This document shows positions 8,691-15,755 of a stretch of DNA of 64,000 bases, piece after piece. Source of the stretch: Streptomyces antnestii (GTDB lineage Bacteria; Actinomycetota; Actinomycetes; Streptomycetales; Streptomycetaceae). The stretch spans positions 1 to 64,000 of the forward strand of contig NZ_RZYA01000020.1 of NCBI RefSeq assembly GCF_004005495.1, given 5' to 3'. Below the pieces are notes generated by a model. That model did not search any database. It was given only the letters and a program-made list of their open reading frames with translations, and was not told the origin of the DNA. Made by a program: the position numbers and the translations under genes. How positions within the stretch are numbered: position 1 is the first letter of the stretch; each line of letters opens with the position of its first letter.

Positions 8691-9552
8691 GTGGTGTCCC
8701 TTCGGGGTTCGGGTGGGGCTTTTCGGGGTTCGGGTGGGGCTTTTCAGGGTTCGGATTGGTGGTGCGTGCGGCCTGGTCAGGGTACCGCCGGGCGAGCGCC
8801 GGGGCTGCTCGGACGGGGCCTTCGCGGGGGACGGGGGCTCCGGGGGGCGGGGAGGCGGGGGCTCCGGTTGCGGAGGGAGGCGGGTTCCGGTTGCGGGAAG
8901 TGACGGGTTCCGGTCGCGAGGGGAGGCGGGTTCCGGTCGCGGGAGGTGGCAGGTTCCGGTTGCGGGAGGTGCGGGCCACAGGCGGTGGGGGAGGCGGGCC
9001 GCCGGCTGCGCCAGAGCCGGCTCCCGGGCCACGGCAAAAGCGGGCCCCAGTTGCGGCAGGCGGGCCCTCCGGTTAAGGGGGGGGAGACCTAGGCCCCCGC
9101 CACAGGCGAGGTGGACCTCCGAGTGCGGCAGCGGCTGGCCCCGGTCCGAGGAAGCACCGACCTCCGGCAACGAGGGAGGCGAGCCCCCCGGCCGCGCAGA
9201 AGCGGGCCGCCGGCCACGGAAGTGTCGAGCCCCGCCACAGGCGAGGCGCGCTCCGACTGCGGCAGAGGCAGCGGCAGCGGCAGCGGCAGGCCCCGGCTAC
9301 GGGAGAGCCGGGCCTCCGGCCGTGGCAGAGCCAGGCCCCCAGCCGCAAAGGAAGTGTCGAGCCCCGCCTACGGGAGTGCCCACCCCCGGCCACGGCGCAA
9401 GGCGGACCCACGGCTGCGGCAGAGCAGCCGGACTCCCGGCCCTAGGAAGCCCGCCCCCGGCCAGGGGAAAGCACGGCCCCGGCCGCCAGGAGAGCCCGTC
9501 GTCAGGAGAGCCCCCGCCGGGAGAGCCCCCGCCAGGAGAGTCCGGCGTCAGG
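8691..9552. repeat. gene-free repeat-rich spacer between manB and the Trm112 gene
   Basis: I see no credible gene in these 860 bases. Next to the Trm112 start is an exact 21-bp tandem duplication (8701-8721 and 8722-8742) with a partial third copy. Beyond it are degenerate G-rich and C-rich blocks: many versions of GGTTCCGGTTGCGGG (8850-8970), GAGCCCCGCCACAGGCGAG (9228-9246, with variants near 9097 and 9359), CCGGCCACGG, and GGAGAGCCCCCGCC near the manB stop. Long frames here are open only because of composition. It is either an expanded minisatellite-like region or a structured leader. Confidence 0.6.
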
Positions 9553-10917
9553 TCACGCTCGGATCAGGGCCAGTACCTCGTCGCGGAGCTTTGTCATCGT
9601 GGGCTCGTCCCTCGCTTCCGCGTTCAGGCGGAGGAGGGGTTCCGTGTTGGACGGGCGGACGTTGAACCACCAGTCGGCGGAGGTGATCGTCAGGCCGTCG
9701 AGTTCGTCGTGCGTGATGCCGTCCCGGCCGGCGTACTCGGCCTTGATCGCGGCGAGGCGGGCGGCCTGGTCGGCGACCGTGGAGTTGATCTCGCCGGAGC
9801 CGACGTAGCGGTCGTAGGAGGAGACGAGCGCGGACAGCGGGCCCGCCTGGCCGCCGAGCGCGGCGAGGACGTGGAGCGCGGCGAGCATGCCCGTGTCCGC
9901 GTTCCAGAAGTCGCGGAAGTAGTAGTGCGCGGAGTGCTCGCCGCCGAAGATCGCTCCGGAGGTGGCCATCTCCTGCTTGATGAAGGAGTGGCCCACGCGC
10001 GTGCGCACCGGGGTGCCGCCGTGCTCCTTCACCACCTCGGGGACGGACCAGGACGTGATCAGGTTGTGGATGACGGTGCCCTTGCCGCCGTTCCTCGCCA
10101 GCTCGCGGGAGGCGACGAGCGCGGTGACCGCGGACGGCGAGACGGGGTCACCCTTCTCGTCGACGACGAAGCAGCGGTCCGCGTCGCCGTCGAAGGCGAG
10201 GCCGAGGTCGGCGCCCTCCTCGCGGACCCGCTTCTGCAGGTCGACGATGTTCGCCGGGTCGAGCGGGTTGGCCTCGTGGTTGGGGAACGTGCCGTCGAGC
10301 TCGAAGTACATCGGTACGAGGTCGAGCGGGAGGCCCGCGAAGACGGTGGGGACGGTGTGGCCGCCCATGCCGTTGCCCGCGTCGACGACGACCTTCAGGG
10401 GGCGGATCTCCGTGAGGTCGACGAGGGAACGCAGGTACGCCGCGTAGTCGTCGAGGGTGTCGCGCCGAGTGAGCGTGCCCGGAGTGGCGGCGGGCTCGGG
10501 GGCGCCCGACTCCAGCCACCGCTCGGCCAGTTCGCGGATCTCGGCGAGGCCCGTGTCCTGGCCGACGGGGGCGGCGCCCGCGCGGCACATCTTGATGCCG
10601 TTGTACTGGGCCGGGTTGTGCGAGGCCGTGAACATCGCGCCGGGCAGGTCGAAGGCGCCCGACGCGTAGTACAGCTGGTCCGTGGAGCACAGGCCGATCT
10701 CGGTCACGTCGGCGCCGAGGGCGGCCGCGCCCCGCGCGAAGGCCCGCGACAGGCCGGGCGACGAGGGCCGCATGTCGTGTCCGACGACGATCGCCGTGGC
10801 GCCGGTCACGCGCACGAAGGCGGCGCCGAACAGCTCGGCGAGGGGCTCGTCCCACTGGTCCGGGACCACTCCCCGTACGTCGTACGCCTTGACGATCTGC
10901 GACAGATCAGCAGCCAC
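9553..10917 (-). CDS. manB: phosphomannomutase/phosphoglucomutase
   Basis: This alpha-D-phosphohexomutase (454 residues) converts mannose-6-phosphate to mannose-1-phosphate. All four family loops are visible: TASHNP at 97-102 with catalytic Ser99, DGDADR at 243-248 binding Mg, GGEHSAHYYF for sugar recognition and RPSNTEPLLRL for phosphate. It starts with GTG and has AGGAG about 13 bases upstream. With ManA and the nucleotidyltransferase at 24757-25839 it completes a route from fructose-6-phosphate to GDP-mannose within this window. Confidence 0.95.
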   Translation of the reverse strand: MAADLSQIVKAYDVRGVVPDQWDEPLAELFGAAFVRVTGATAIVVGHDMRPSSPGLSRAFARGAAALGADVTEIGLCSTDQLYYASGAFDLPGAMFTASHNPAQYNGIKMCRAGAAPVGQDTGLAEIRELAERWLESGAPEPAATPGTLTRRDTLDDYAAYLRSLVDLTEIRPLKVVVDAGNGMGGHTVPTVFAGLPLDLVPMYFELDGTFPNHEANPLDPANIVDLQKRVREEGADLGLAFDGDADRCFVVDEKGDPVSPSAVTALVASRELARNGGKGTVIHNLITSWSVPEVVKEHGGTPVRTRVGHSFIKQEMATSGAIFGGEHSAHYYFRDFWNADTGMLAALHVLAALGGQAGPLSALVSSYDRYVGSGEINSTVADQAARLAAIKAEYAGRDGITHDELDGLTITSADWWFNVRPSNTEPLLRLNAEARDEPTMTKLRDEVLALIRA

Positions 10918-11003
10918 GGGTCACCCAACTCTCCTGAAGTCCGCTTCGGTCACCACAAACTACCCGCACGATCCGACAGCCGGTCCCGGGCGCCCCCACC
11001 GCC

Positions 11004-11124
11004 ATGACACGGACTCACACCACACTCACACCCGCATTCACACGCGCATTCACACTCACGCTCAAACCCGCACCCGCCCTCACAGTCCCACTCACACCCA
11101 AACTCACCCTCACACCCGCACTCA
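11004..11124 (-). repeat. degenerate TGAGTG-rich array overlapping the lldP stop codon
   Basis: On the minus strand the lldP stop TGA begins a run of imperfect units such as TGAGTGCGGGTG, TGAGGGTGAGTTTGGGTG and TGAGTGTGAATGCGGGTG for about 120 bases. Every unit carries TGA. There is no gene here and no strong hairpin. Confidence 0.7.
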
Positions 11125-12738
11125 CGGCAGCATCCAGCCCAGGACCGGGGAGCTCTGCGCCATCACGATCAGGCACATCACGAGCAGCAGCCCCGCACTC
11201 CACGGCAACACCTTGCGCAACAGGTCCCCCTCCCGGCCCGCGAGGCCCACGGCCGCGCACGCGATGGTCAGGTTCTGCGGCGAGATCATCTTGCCGAGGA
11301 CGCCGCCGGAGCTGTTCGCGGCGGCGAGCAGTTCGGGTGACAGGCCCGACTGCTGGGCCGCCGCCACCTGGAGCGCGCCGAACAGGGCGTTGGCGGAGGT
11401 GTCGGAGCCGGAGACGGCGACGCCGAACCAGCCGAGGACCGGCGAGAGGAACGCCAGGCCCGCGCCGGCCGCGGCGACGAAGTGCCCGATGGTGGCGGCC
11501 TGCCCGGACAGGTTCATGACGTAGGCGAGGGCGAGGACGCTGGTGACGGTGAGGATCGCGAAGCGCAGTTCGTGGACGGTGGCCAGCCACTCGCGTACGG
11601 CCACGCGCGCGTGCACGCCGATGACGGCGGCGGTGACGATCCCCGCGAGGAGGACCAGGGTGCCGCCGGTGGCGACGAGCGGCAGGGTGAAGAGGTTGGC
11701 GCCGACGGGCTTGCCGTCGGGGTTCGCGACGTCCAGGAAGGGCCAGTCGAAGACCCGGGTCGCGCCGGCGATCCAGTTCTTGACCGCGGGAATCTGCGCG
11801 ACCGAGAAGATGACGACGATGAGCGCGTACGGGGCGTAGGCGCGCAGGACTTCGGGCCGCGGGTCGTCCTCGTCGAGCTCCTCGCTGCGTACGCCGGTGA
11901 GGACCGCGGCGCGTACGGGTTCGGCGGCGGGCTTGCGCGCGTGCGGAACGGCGACGAGGGCGCCCGCGCCGATCAGCGCGGCCCCGATGTCGGCGAGCTG
12001 GGCGGATACGTAGTTGGACGCGGCGAACTGGGCGGCGGCGAAGGCGACTCCGCAGACGAGCGCGGGCACCCACGTCTCACGCAGGCCGCGCCGCCCGTCC
12101 ACGAGCCAGACGAGGATCAGCGGCACCACCAGGGCGAGCAGCGGCGTCTGACGGCCCACCACGGAGGCGACGGAGTCCAGCGGGAGCCCGGTGACCTGGG
12201 CGAGCGTGACGACGGGCGTGCCCATCGCACCGAAGGCCACGGGCGCGGTGTTGGCGACGAGGGCCACGACGGCGGCCTTTACGGGGTCGAAGCCGAGCGC
12301 GACGAGCATCACGGAGCAGATCGCGACGGGCGCCCCGAACCCGGCCAGCGCCTCCAGGAGGGCGCCGAAGCAGAACGCGATGACGAGGGCCTGGATGCGC
12401 GGGTCGTCGGACAGGCGTCCGAAAGAGCGGCGCAGGATGTCGAAGTGCCGGGTGCGGACGGTCATCCGGTACACCCACAGGGCGTTGACGACGATCCACA
12501 TGATGGGGAAGAGGCCGAACAGCACGCCCTGCGCGGCGCTCGACACGGTCTGGCCCAGGGGCATGCCGTAGGCGAGCCAGGCGACGAGGGCGGCCACGGC
12601 GAGGCCGGTGAGGCCCGCGAGGTGGGCCTTCATACGGACGACGCCGAGCAGGACGAGGACGGTGACGAGGGGCAGGGTCGCGACGAGTGCGGACAGGCCG
12701 AGCGATCCGGCCACCGGTTCCAGCTGCTGGACGAACAA
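11122..12738 (-). CDS. lldP: L-lactate permease family transporter
   Basis: A 538-residue integral membrane protein of the lactate permease (LctP) family, with about 13 hydrophobic helices and the family signature EALAGFGAPVAICSVML near residue 130. GAMGTPVVTLAQVTGLPLDSV follows, and the end GVLGKMISPQNLTIACAAVGL is characteristic. It should import L-lactate, D-lactate or glycolate with protons. The start is TTG at 12738, with GGGAGG five bases upstream. No lactate dehydrogenase gene is adjacent, so control probably acts through the upstream inverted repeat at 12767-12784. Confidence 0.9.
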   Translation of the reverse strand: MFVQQLEPVAGSLGLSALVATLPLVTVLVLLGVVRMKAHLAGLTGLAVAALVAWLAYGMPLGQTVSSAAQGVLFGLFPIMWIVVNALWVYRMTVRTRHFDILRRSFGRLSDDPRIQALVIAFCFGALLEALAGFGAPVAICSVMLVALGFDPVKAAVVALVANTAPVAFGAMGTPVVTLAQVTGLPLDSVASVVGRQTPLLALVVPLILVWLVDGRRGLRETWVPALVCGVAFAAAQFAASNYVSAQLADIGAALIGAGALVAVPHARKPAAEPVRAAVLTGVRSEELDEDDPRPEVLRAYAPYALIVVIFSVAQIPAVKNWIAGATRVFDWPFLDVANPDGKPVGANLFTLPLVATGGTLVLLAGIVTAAVIGVHARVAVREWLATVHELRFAILTVTSVLALAYVMNLSGQAATIGHFVAAAGAGLAFLSPVLGWFGVAVSGSDTSANALFGALQVAAAQQSGLSPELLAAANSSGGVLGKMISPQNLTIACAAVGLAGREGDLLRKVLPWSAGLLLVMCLIVMAQSSPVLGWMLP

Positions 12739-12766
12739 GGCGCCTCCCGGGCAGTGGGTGGCGAAA

Positions 12767-12784
12767 TTGTTGTGTCCGCAACAA
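12767..12784. promoter_or_regulatory. inverted repeat upstream of lldP, candidate operator
   Basis: TTGTTG-TGTCCG-CAACAA is a perfect 6-bp inverted repeat centred 37 bases upstream of the lldP TTG start. GntR-family lactate regulators bind short palindromes in this position; which regulator would act here is unknown. Confidence 0.5.
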
Positions 12785-12902
12785 ACTCAGGTCAATGCGT
12801 GGGACGGAGGAGATTCCGTAACGGGGAAAACAAACTCCGGATCCGGCCGCCGGACGAAAGTTGAGCCCAGCCCCGCCGTCTCAGAACGACAGGCGCGCCG
12901 GC

Positions 12903-13280
12903 TCAGTTGTCCGGCGAGCGCAGCACCCGCAGGTGGCCCCGGCGGGCGACCTCCACGGGGTCCGCCGTGCGGGGCCCCGAACCGCCCGCCTCGGCCACGC
13001 GCTCCTGCGGGCGGGCCGCCTCACGCACCGCGTTCGCCAGGGCCTCCAGGTCGTCGCCGCTGGGGCGCGAGGGGCCGGAGGCGTTGGCGAGCCGGACGAC
13101 CTCCCACCCGCGCGGGGCGGTGAGGCGCTCGGAGTGCTCGGCGCACAGGTCGTAGCAGTGAGGTTCGGCGTAGGTGGCGAGGGGGCCGAGGACCGCGGTC
13201 GAGTCGGCGTAGACGTACGTCAGCGTCGCGACGGCGGGACGGCCGCAAGCGGTGCGCGAACAGCGACGTACAGGGCTCAC
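12903..13280 (-). CDS. DUF3499 family protein
   Basis: This 125-residue actinobacterial protein of unknown function has four cysteines arranged as a likely zinc ribbon (C7, C12, C42, C46) in SPVRRCSRTACGRPA and PHCYDLCAEHSERL. The WEVVRL segment follows and the C-terminus is disordered. It begins with GTG at 13280. It is divergent from a zincin-like gene; the same neighbour pair lies between manB and whiB in other actinobacteria, so the linkage is old. No function can be given beyond probable metal binding. Confidence 0.85.
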   Translation of the reverse strand: MSPVRRCSRTACGRPAVATLTYVYADSTAVLGPLATYAEPHCYDLCAEHSERLTAPRGWEVVRLANASGPSRPSGDDLEALANAVREAARPQERVAEAGGSGPRTADPVEVARRGHLRVLRSPDN

Positions 13281-13610
13281 AGCGTTGGACGGTACCGCAC
13301 TCTTGAGCGGGCCGCGACGACTCCCCCGGAGGTCACCCCACCGTGTCGCGGGGTGAAGGGGCGCGGACGGGTCTCCGGGAGCGCCCCGCTGACCTGCGCG
13401 GACCGGGGGTGGTGCGCCCCCGCGCGGTACTGAACGCGGTCACCACTCGGGGCAAAAAGTGACAGGAGCCGCGAGGTCACCGGTCCGGGAAAGGCGCGGA
13501 ATCGCGCCCGAGTTCGGCTGGATCGGTCAGGAAGCGACATGCCGGTTCCGTGCCGGTCACGGCCGCCCGGTCGCGGGCGGCGGCGTCCGCGGGAGGTCTA
13601 CGCTGCGTCA
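13281..13610. other. divergent intergenic region, DUF3499 / zincin-like gene
   Basis: No gene is visible in these 330 bases. The right end holds a candidate leaderless promoter (TACGCT at 13599-13604). The rest is ordinary GC-rich spacer; around 13444-13465 it contains GGGGCAAAAAGTGACAGG, which may belong to the minus-strand promoter. Confidence 0.5.
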
Positions 13611-13613
13611 GTG
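13599..13613 (+). promoter_or_regulatory. -10 box placed for a leaderless start
   Basis: TACGCT is followed by six bases and then GTG (13611) immediately before ATG (13614). A transcription start at this distance would begin on the start codon itself. GGGAGG at 13591-13596 is 14-17 bases away, too far to be a normal ribosome binding site. Confidence 0.5.
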
Positions 13614-14069
13614 ATGGAGAACCCCGTACCGCCCCCCGCCGCCGAGCCGAAGCCTCCCCGCCGCCGAGACCGGCACGGCAGGGGCATGCGCGGGCCCGTG
13701 GCGCCGCCGCAGGTGCCGCTCTCCGCGAGCCGGGCCGAGGGGTTCGCCGATCTGGTGCAGGACTCCGTGGAGCGTCTGGAGCGGCGCTTCCCGCAGCTCG
13801 CCGACATCGATTTCCTGGTCCTGGAAGTGCCCTCCCTGGGTGAACCCGGCGCGGGCTGGAGCGACGAGTCGGTGCCCCTGGGCGGCACGATCGCGGCGCG
13901 CGAGGGCCGTCCCGCGCGCGTGGTCGTCTACCGGCGCCCGGTCGAGATCCGCACCAAGGGCCGCGACGAGCGCGCGGCCCTGGTGCACGAGGTCGTCGTC
14001 GAGCAGGTCGCCGAACTCCTCGGCCTGTCCCCGGAGGCGGTCGACCCGCGCTACGGCGACGAGGAGTGA
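13614..14069 (+). CDS. zincin-like metallopeptidase family protein (degenerate motif)
   Basis: The 151-residue product resembles the small zincin (DUF1025) family next to DUF3499 in actinobacteria. The core runs from FADLVQDSVERLERRFPQL to DPRYGDEE. The active-site stretch reads HEVVVEQVAELLGL, so the first His and the Glu are present, but the second His of HEXXH is a Glu. It may therefore bind metal differently or lack peptidase activity. Translation may begin at GTG 13611 or ATG 13614, probably from a leaderless message. The N-terminal 40 residues are Pro/Arg-rich and basic. Confidence 0.75.
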   Translation: MENPVPPPAAEPKPPRRRDRHGRGMRGPVAPPQVPLSASRAEGFADLVQDSVERLERRFPQLADIDFLVLEVPSLGEPGAGWSDESVPLGGTIAAREGRPARVVVYRRPVEIRTKGRDERAALVHEVVVEQVAELLGLSPEAVDPRYGDEE

Positions 14070-14170
14070 CCCGGTGAGCTAACCGGATCACACCCCATTC
14101 ACACCGCCGGACCGGCGGAATTCACACCGCCGGACCGACAGACACCCTCACTCGCACCGACAGACTCGGA

Positions 14171-14245
14171 CCGGCAGACACCGTCACTTCCGCCGGACCG
14201 GCAGACACCGTCACTTCCGCCGGACCGGCAGACACCGTCACTTCT
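14171..14245 (-). repeat. 27-bp tandem repeat continuing from the DUF5719 stop codon
   Basis: Units beginning CCGGCAGACACCGTCACTTC start at 14171, 14198 and 14225, a 27-bp period, with further decayed copies back to about 14100. The last unit overlaps the end of the DUF5719 gene, so each copy repeats GAAGTGA, the Lys codon and stop. The period is a multiple of three, so downstream copies keep the frame. Confidence 0.85.
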
Positions 14246-15755
14246 GCAGGACCGACAGATCCTGGTCCGACTGCGGCACCGAGACCGTCCCCCGGTCGTC
14301 CGGGAGCGTCTGGACCGTGAACATCGGCAGGCCCGGGACGTCCGGGTCCGGCACGTCGAGCATCCGCGAGCCGTAGACCTCACCGCCCGACACCTGCTCG
14401 ACCGTCAGCGCGTACGTCCCCTTGAGCCCGGCCGGGACCGGTGGCCGCACGGACGTGGTCGTGCCGCCCTTCACCGTGTACGTCTTGGTGACCGGGGTCC
14501 CGCCCTCGGTGCCCGCCGACGCCGTCACCCTGACCGTGCCCGACTTGCCGGGGGCCGTCAGGGACAGGGTCGAGCCCTTCGCGCGGTTGTCGGCGACCGT
14601 CGCGCGCTCGCCGACGGGCCGGGTCGCCGGGATGTACGCCATCTCCTGCTGGCTGCCCTTGCCGCGCACGACCTGGAGGGCGGCCACCACGGGAACGGCG
14701 TTCTCCGTGGGCGTCAGGACGAGGGATCCGGCCTCGCCGCGCGTCACGTCACCGAGGTCGACGGCGGCCGTCATACCGGACTTGACGTGCAGGCTCTCGT
14801 GCCCGGCCGGGGTGATCCGGCCGCTCGGGGAGGCCAGCTGGATCTTCAGGTCGGCGTCGTTGTCGCCGGGCGCGTAGGCGACCAGACGCACGCTCGTGGC
14901 GTCCTTGGGGATGCCGGGCAGGACGACCGTGCTCGCGGGGTCGGCGGAGGCCGGCAGCCAGTCGCCGCCGAGCTTGTCGTCGGCGGCGAGGACGGTGGCC
15001 GCGACCCGGCCGCTGCGGGCGGTCACATGGAGCGTGAGGTTCGTCTGCGGCTTGTCGGTGAGGGTGGAGAGGAGGACCGGCACGCTGGAGTGCGGATCGA
15101 CCTGGACGCCCTCGCCCAGGTCCGACTTGAGGGCGCCGTTCGGGCCGTAGAGCTGGACGTCCACGACCGCGGCCGAGTCGTCCGGGTTGGTGAGGTGGAT
15201 GTAGTCGCTGCGCTCCTTGGCGGTGCTGGCGCCCGGGAACCAGAAGTCGGTGTCGGGCGCCGAGCAGTTCACCCCGAGGAGGCCGCGGCCGGTGCCGGCG
15301 GCCACCGTCGTCGTCTGCTGCACGGTCCAGCCGGGCGCGAGGTTCCCGTCGGCGGTCCCGACGAGGGCGGGCGACTCGGCGCCCGACGCCTCCGCGGCGA
15401 CCGGCTCCCCCGGCTTGCCCGGGGACAGCACGGGCTTGTCGGCCTTGCTCTTTCCCTGGCCCTGGCCCTTGCCCTGGCCGCTCCCGGCGCTGTCCTTCAG
15501 CTCGCGCGTGGCGGGCGACAGGGCGGCCTTGCCGGAACTCCCCGCCGCCTTCGACGCGGGCGTGAACGACGTGTACGAGGTGTCGGCGAGGTCGGACGTA
15601 CTGGGCGCGGGGCACAGCAGGCTGGAGCGCTCCACCGGGAGGCGCGCGGCGGCCTTCACGGTGTCGCCGCCGCCGGGCGCGGTGGCCGCCGCGAAGCCGG
15701 TGACGGCGGCGAGGACCGCGGTGGCGGCGATCAGGGACAGGGTGGTGCGGTTCAC
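14238..15755 (-). CDS. DUF5719 family exported protein
   Basis: The 505-residue protein has an N-terminal signal or anchor (MNRTTLSLIAATAVLAAVTGFAAA), a Ser/Gly/Lys-rich linker (about 85-125) and a long beta-rich extracellular region containing three repeated immunoglobulin-like sandwiches. This matches DUF5719 proteins of actinobacteria, whose function is unknown. Its start overlaps the end of the upstream giant glycosyltransferase by four bases (ATGA), so the two are translationally coupled. I infer that it assists the glycosyltransferase outside the membrane. Mature cysteines are few; DYIHLTNPDDSAAVVDVQLY is typical of the fold. Confidence 0.85.
   Translation of the reverse strand: MNRTTLSLIAATAVLAAVTGFAAATAPGGGDTVKAAARLPVERSSLLCPAPSTSDLADTSYTSFTPASKAAGSSGKAALSPATRELKDSAGSGQGKGQGQGKSKADKPVLSPGKPGEPVAAEASGAESPALVGTADGNLAPGWTVQQTTTVAAGTGRGLLGVNCSAPDTDFWFPGASTAKERSDYIHLTNPDDSAAVVDVQLYGPNGALKSDLGEGVQVDPHSSVPVLLSTLTDKPQTNLTLHVTARSGRVAATVLAADDKLGGDWLPASADPASTVVLPGIPKDATSVRLVAYAPGDNDADLKIQLASPSGRITPAGHESLHVKSGMTAAVDLGDVTRGEAGSLVLTPTENAVPVVAALQVVRGKGSQQEMAYIPATRPVGERATVADNRAKGSTLSLTAPGKSGTVRVTASAGTEGGTPVTKTYTVKGGTTTSVRPPVPAGLKGTYALTVEQVSGGEVYGSRMLDVPDPDVPGLPMFTVQTLPDDRGTVSVPQSDQDLSVLQK

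Noticed and set aside
8602..11007. An 801-codon open frame across the manB spacer
   Set aside because: It runs through simple repeats and antisense to manB, and the translation is low complexity with no known fold.
14171..14245. CRISPR-like array
   Set aside because: The 27-bp units are directly abutting with no spacers, and no cas genes are near.
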